From Argentina anserina (Eukaryota; Streptophyta; Magnoliopsida; Rosales; Rosaceae): a stretch of DNA of 64,000 nucleotides. Position numbers and translations under genes: made by a program. The stretch lies in the NCBI RefSeq assembly GCF_933775445.1, contig NC_065873.1:23188001-23252000 (forward strand). The letters run 5' to 3'. This document shows positions 63,328 through 64,000 of this stretch, in pieces. The first letter of the stretch is position 1. The number at the start of each line of letters is the position of its first letter. Below the pieces are notes generated by a model, which was not told where the DNA came from, ran no database searches, and worked only from the letters and a program-made list of their open reading frames with translations.

Positions 63328-64000
63328 TGTTGGGTAATGCGGAAGAATAAACTGTATAATGAAAATCGAAATAACTCACAACCAAGAGTGGAAAATAAAA
63401 GTTATAGAGAATACTGAAATTTAATGTGGTTCGGCAAAATAACTACGTCCACGGGTAACAACAATAAAGAATCTTCACTATACAAAAAAAGGTTACACCG
63501 AGAGAAACAATACTTCAAGACTCACACTTGAAGGAATACACTCTCACACACTTTATTTTGCTACACACACAAAACTCTCTACTTAGAGTTTTCTCTATAT
63601 CTCTCACTAACAAGTAGATTAGCTTTTTTTTTTAGATCAAAATTTCGATCAGAAGACAAGTAATAGATCAAAGATAACGAGAAACGACATAATTAATCAC
63701 TCTATTAATCTAACAAACACGCATACAAGTCAATCCGGGCAAGTCTTTGGGATGATCAAGTCATCAAACTAAGATTACTTTCTTCAAACACCTTCGCTGC
63801 TCAAAGTAAAATTTACTATCTTTCCCTTCCGTGCAAGGGCGGATTTAGGGTTATTTAGGAGTGACTCAAGCATCCTCATCGGTAAGACAAGGAAAAAAAG
63901 ACTAGGTTTTAAATTTTTTGATTTTGGGATTTTTCTTAACGAAAGCATCACCAAATAACCAACTCTATTCATTTGTTTCCCTTCTATACTTTACTATTCT
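63328..64000. mobile_element. LTR-like transposon sequence, right end off window
   Basis: Starts TGTTGGGTAATGCGGAAGAA right after the F-box frame. It contains AATGTGGTTCGGCAAAATAAC followed by TACGTCCACGGG, close to the TTAAGGTGGTTCAGCAAATA and TTTGCCTACATCCACCGG blocks in the copia LTR at 9630-10123. That shared order places it as a related copia-type LTR. The far end is not reached, so length, primer site and target duplication cannot be read. Confidence 0.55.

Noticed and set aside
1..64000. tRNA, rRNA, bacterial-type operons or defence systems
   Set aside because: I saw no tRNA-like cloverleaf, rRNA block or polycistronic layout; all genes are intron-rich plant genes or retroelements.

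Overview
The window is nuclear DNA of a flowering plant: genes are split by many short GT-AG introns, the proteins are plant orthologues (a MEI1-type BRCT protein, ubinuclein, PTAC6/PAP8, PISTILLATA, ASHH2/SDG8), and the intergenic space is full of LTR retrotransposons and MITEs. The proteins are eudicot-like. Rosaceae is a guess from general similarity, not something the sequence proves.

Layout. (1) 1-5704, minus: the MEI1/TOPBP1-like gene, 13 exons, its last exon(s) off the left edge. (2) 6329-6951: a hAT-type MITE with an 8-bp target duplication. (3) 7395-14587, minus: a ubinuclein (HIRA histone-chaperone subunit), 13 exons, with a young internally deleted Ty1/copia element in intron 8, flanked by a ~325-bp duplication of host sequence. 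(4) 14588-15853: a divergent promoter shared with PTAC6 (15854-18105, plus, 6 exons). (5) 18383-19462, minus: a crooked-neck-like (CLF/CRNKL1) gene fragment with an in-frame stop. (6) 20688-23178 and 35403-45404, plus: two tandem PISTILLATA/GLOBOSA MADS-box genes, both with the diagnostic exon sizes of the lineage. (7) Between the two PI genes and inside the last intron of the second, six insertions of one related LTR family (Ty3/gypsy, chromovirus-like) are stacked in each other, mostly as solo LTRs and always in antiparallel orientation; 5-bp target duplications can be read for most. (8) 48587-60867, plus: ASHH2/SDG8 H3K36 methyltransferase, 17 coding exons, 2109 aa by my model, with a copia solo LTR in intron 7. 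(9) 62827-63321, plus: an F-box gene 5' portion that runs into a transposon-like sequence reaching the right edge.

Functional reading: MEI1, ubinuclein, PTAC6 and ASHH2 are housekeeping chromatin/DNA-repair/plastid genes whose neighbourhood matches two Arabidopsis segments (At1g77300-77310-77320 and At1g21600-21610), so the window keeps the pre-duplication gene order. The PI pair and the crooked-neck fragment lie between PTAC6 and ASHH2 and carry most of the retrotransposon load. I see no undescribed multi-gene system such as a defence island; the most unusual features are the repaired-looking copia insertion in ubinuclein exon 8, the conserved GC-AG introns in both PI genes, and the large inverted repeats inside the PI-B intron. 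All exon boundaries are hand-read from reading frame and splice consensus.
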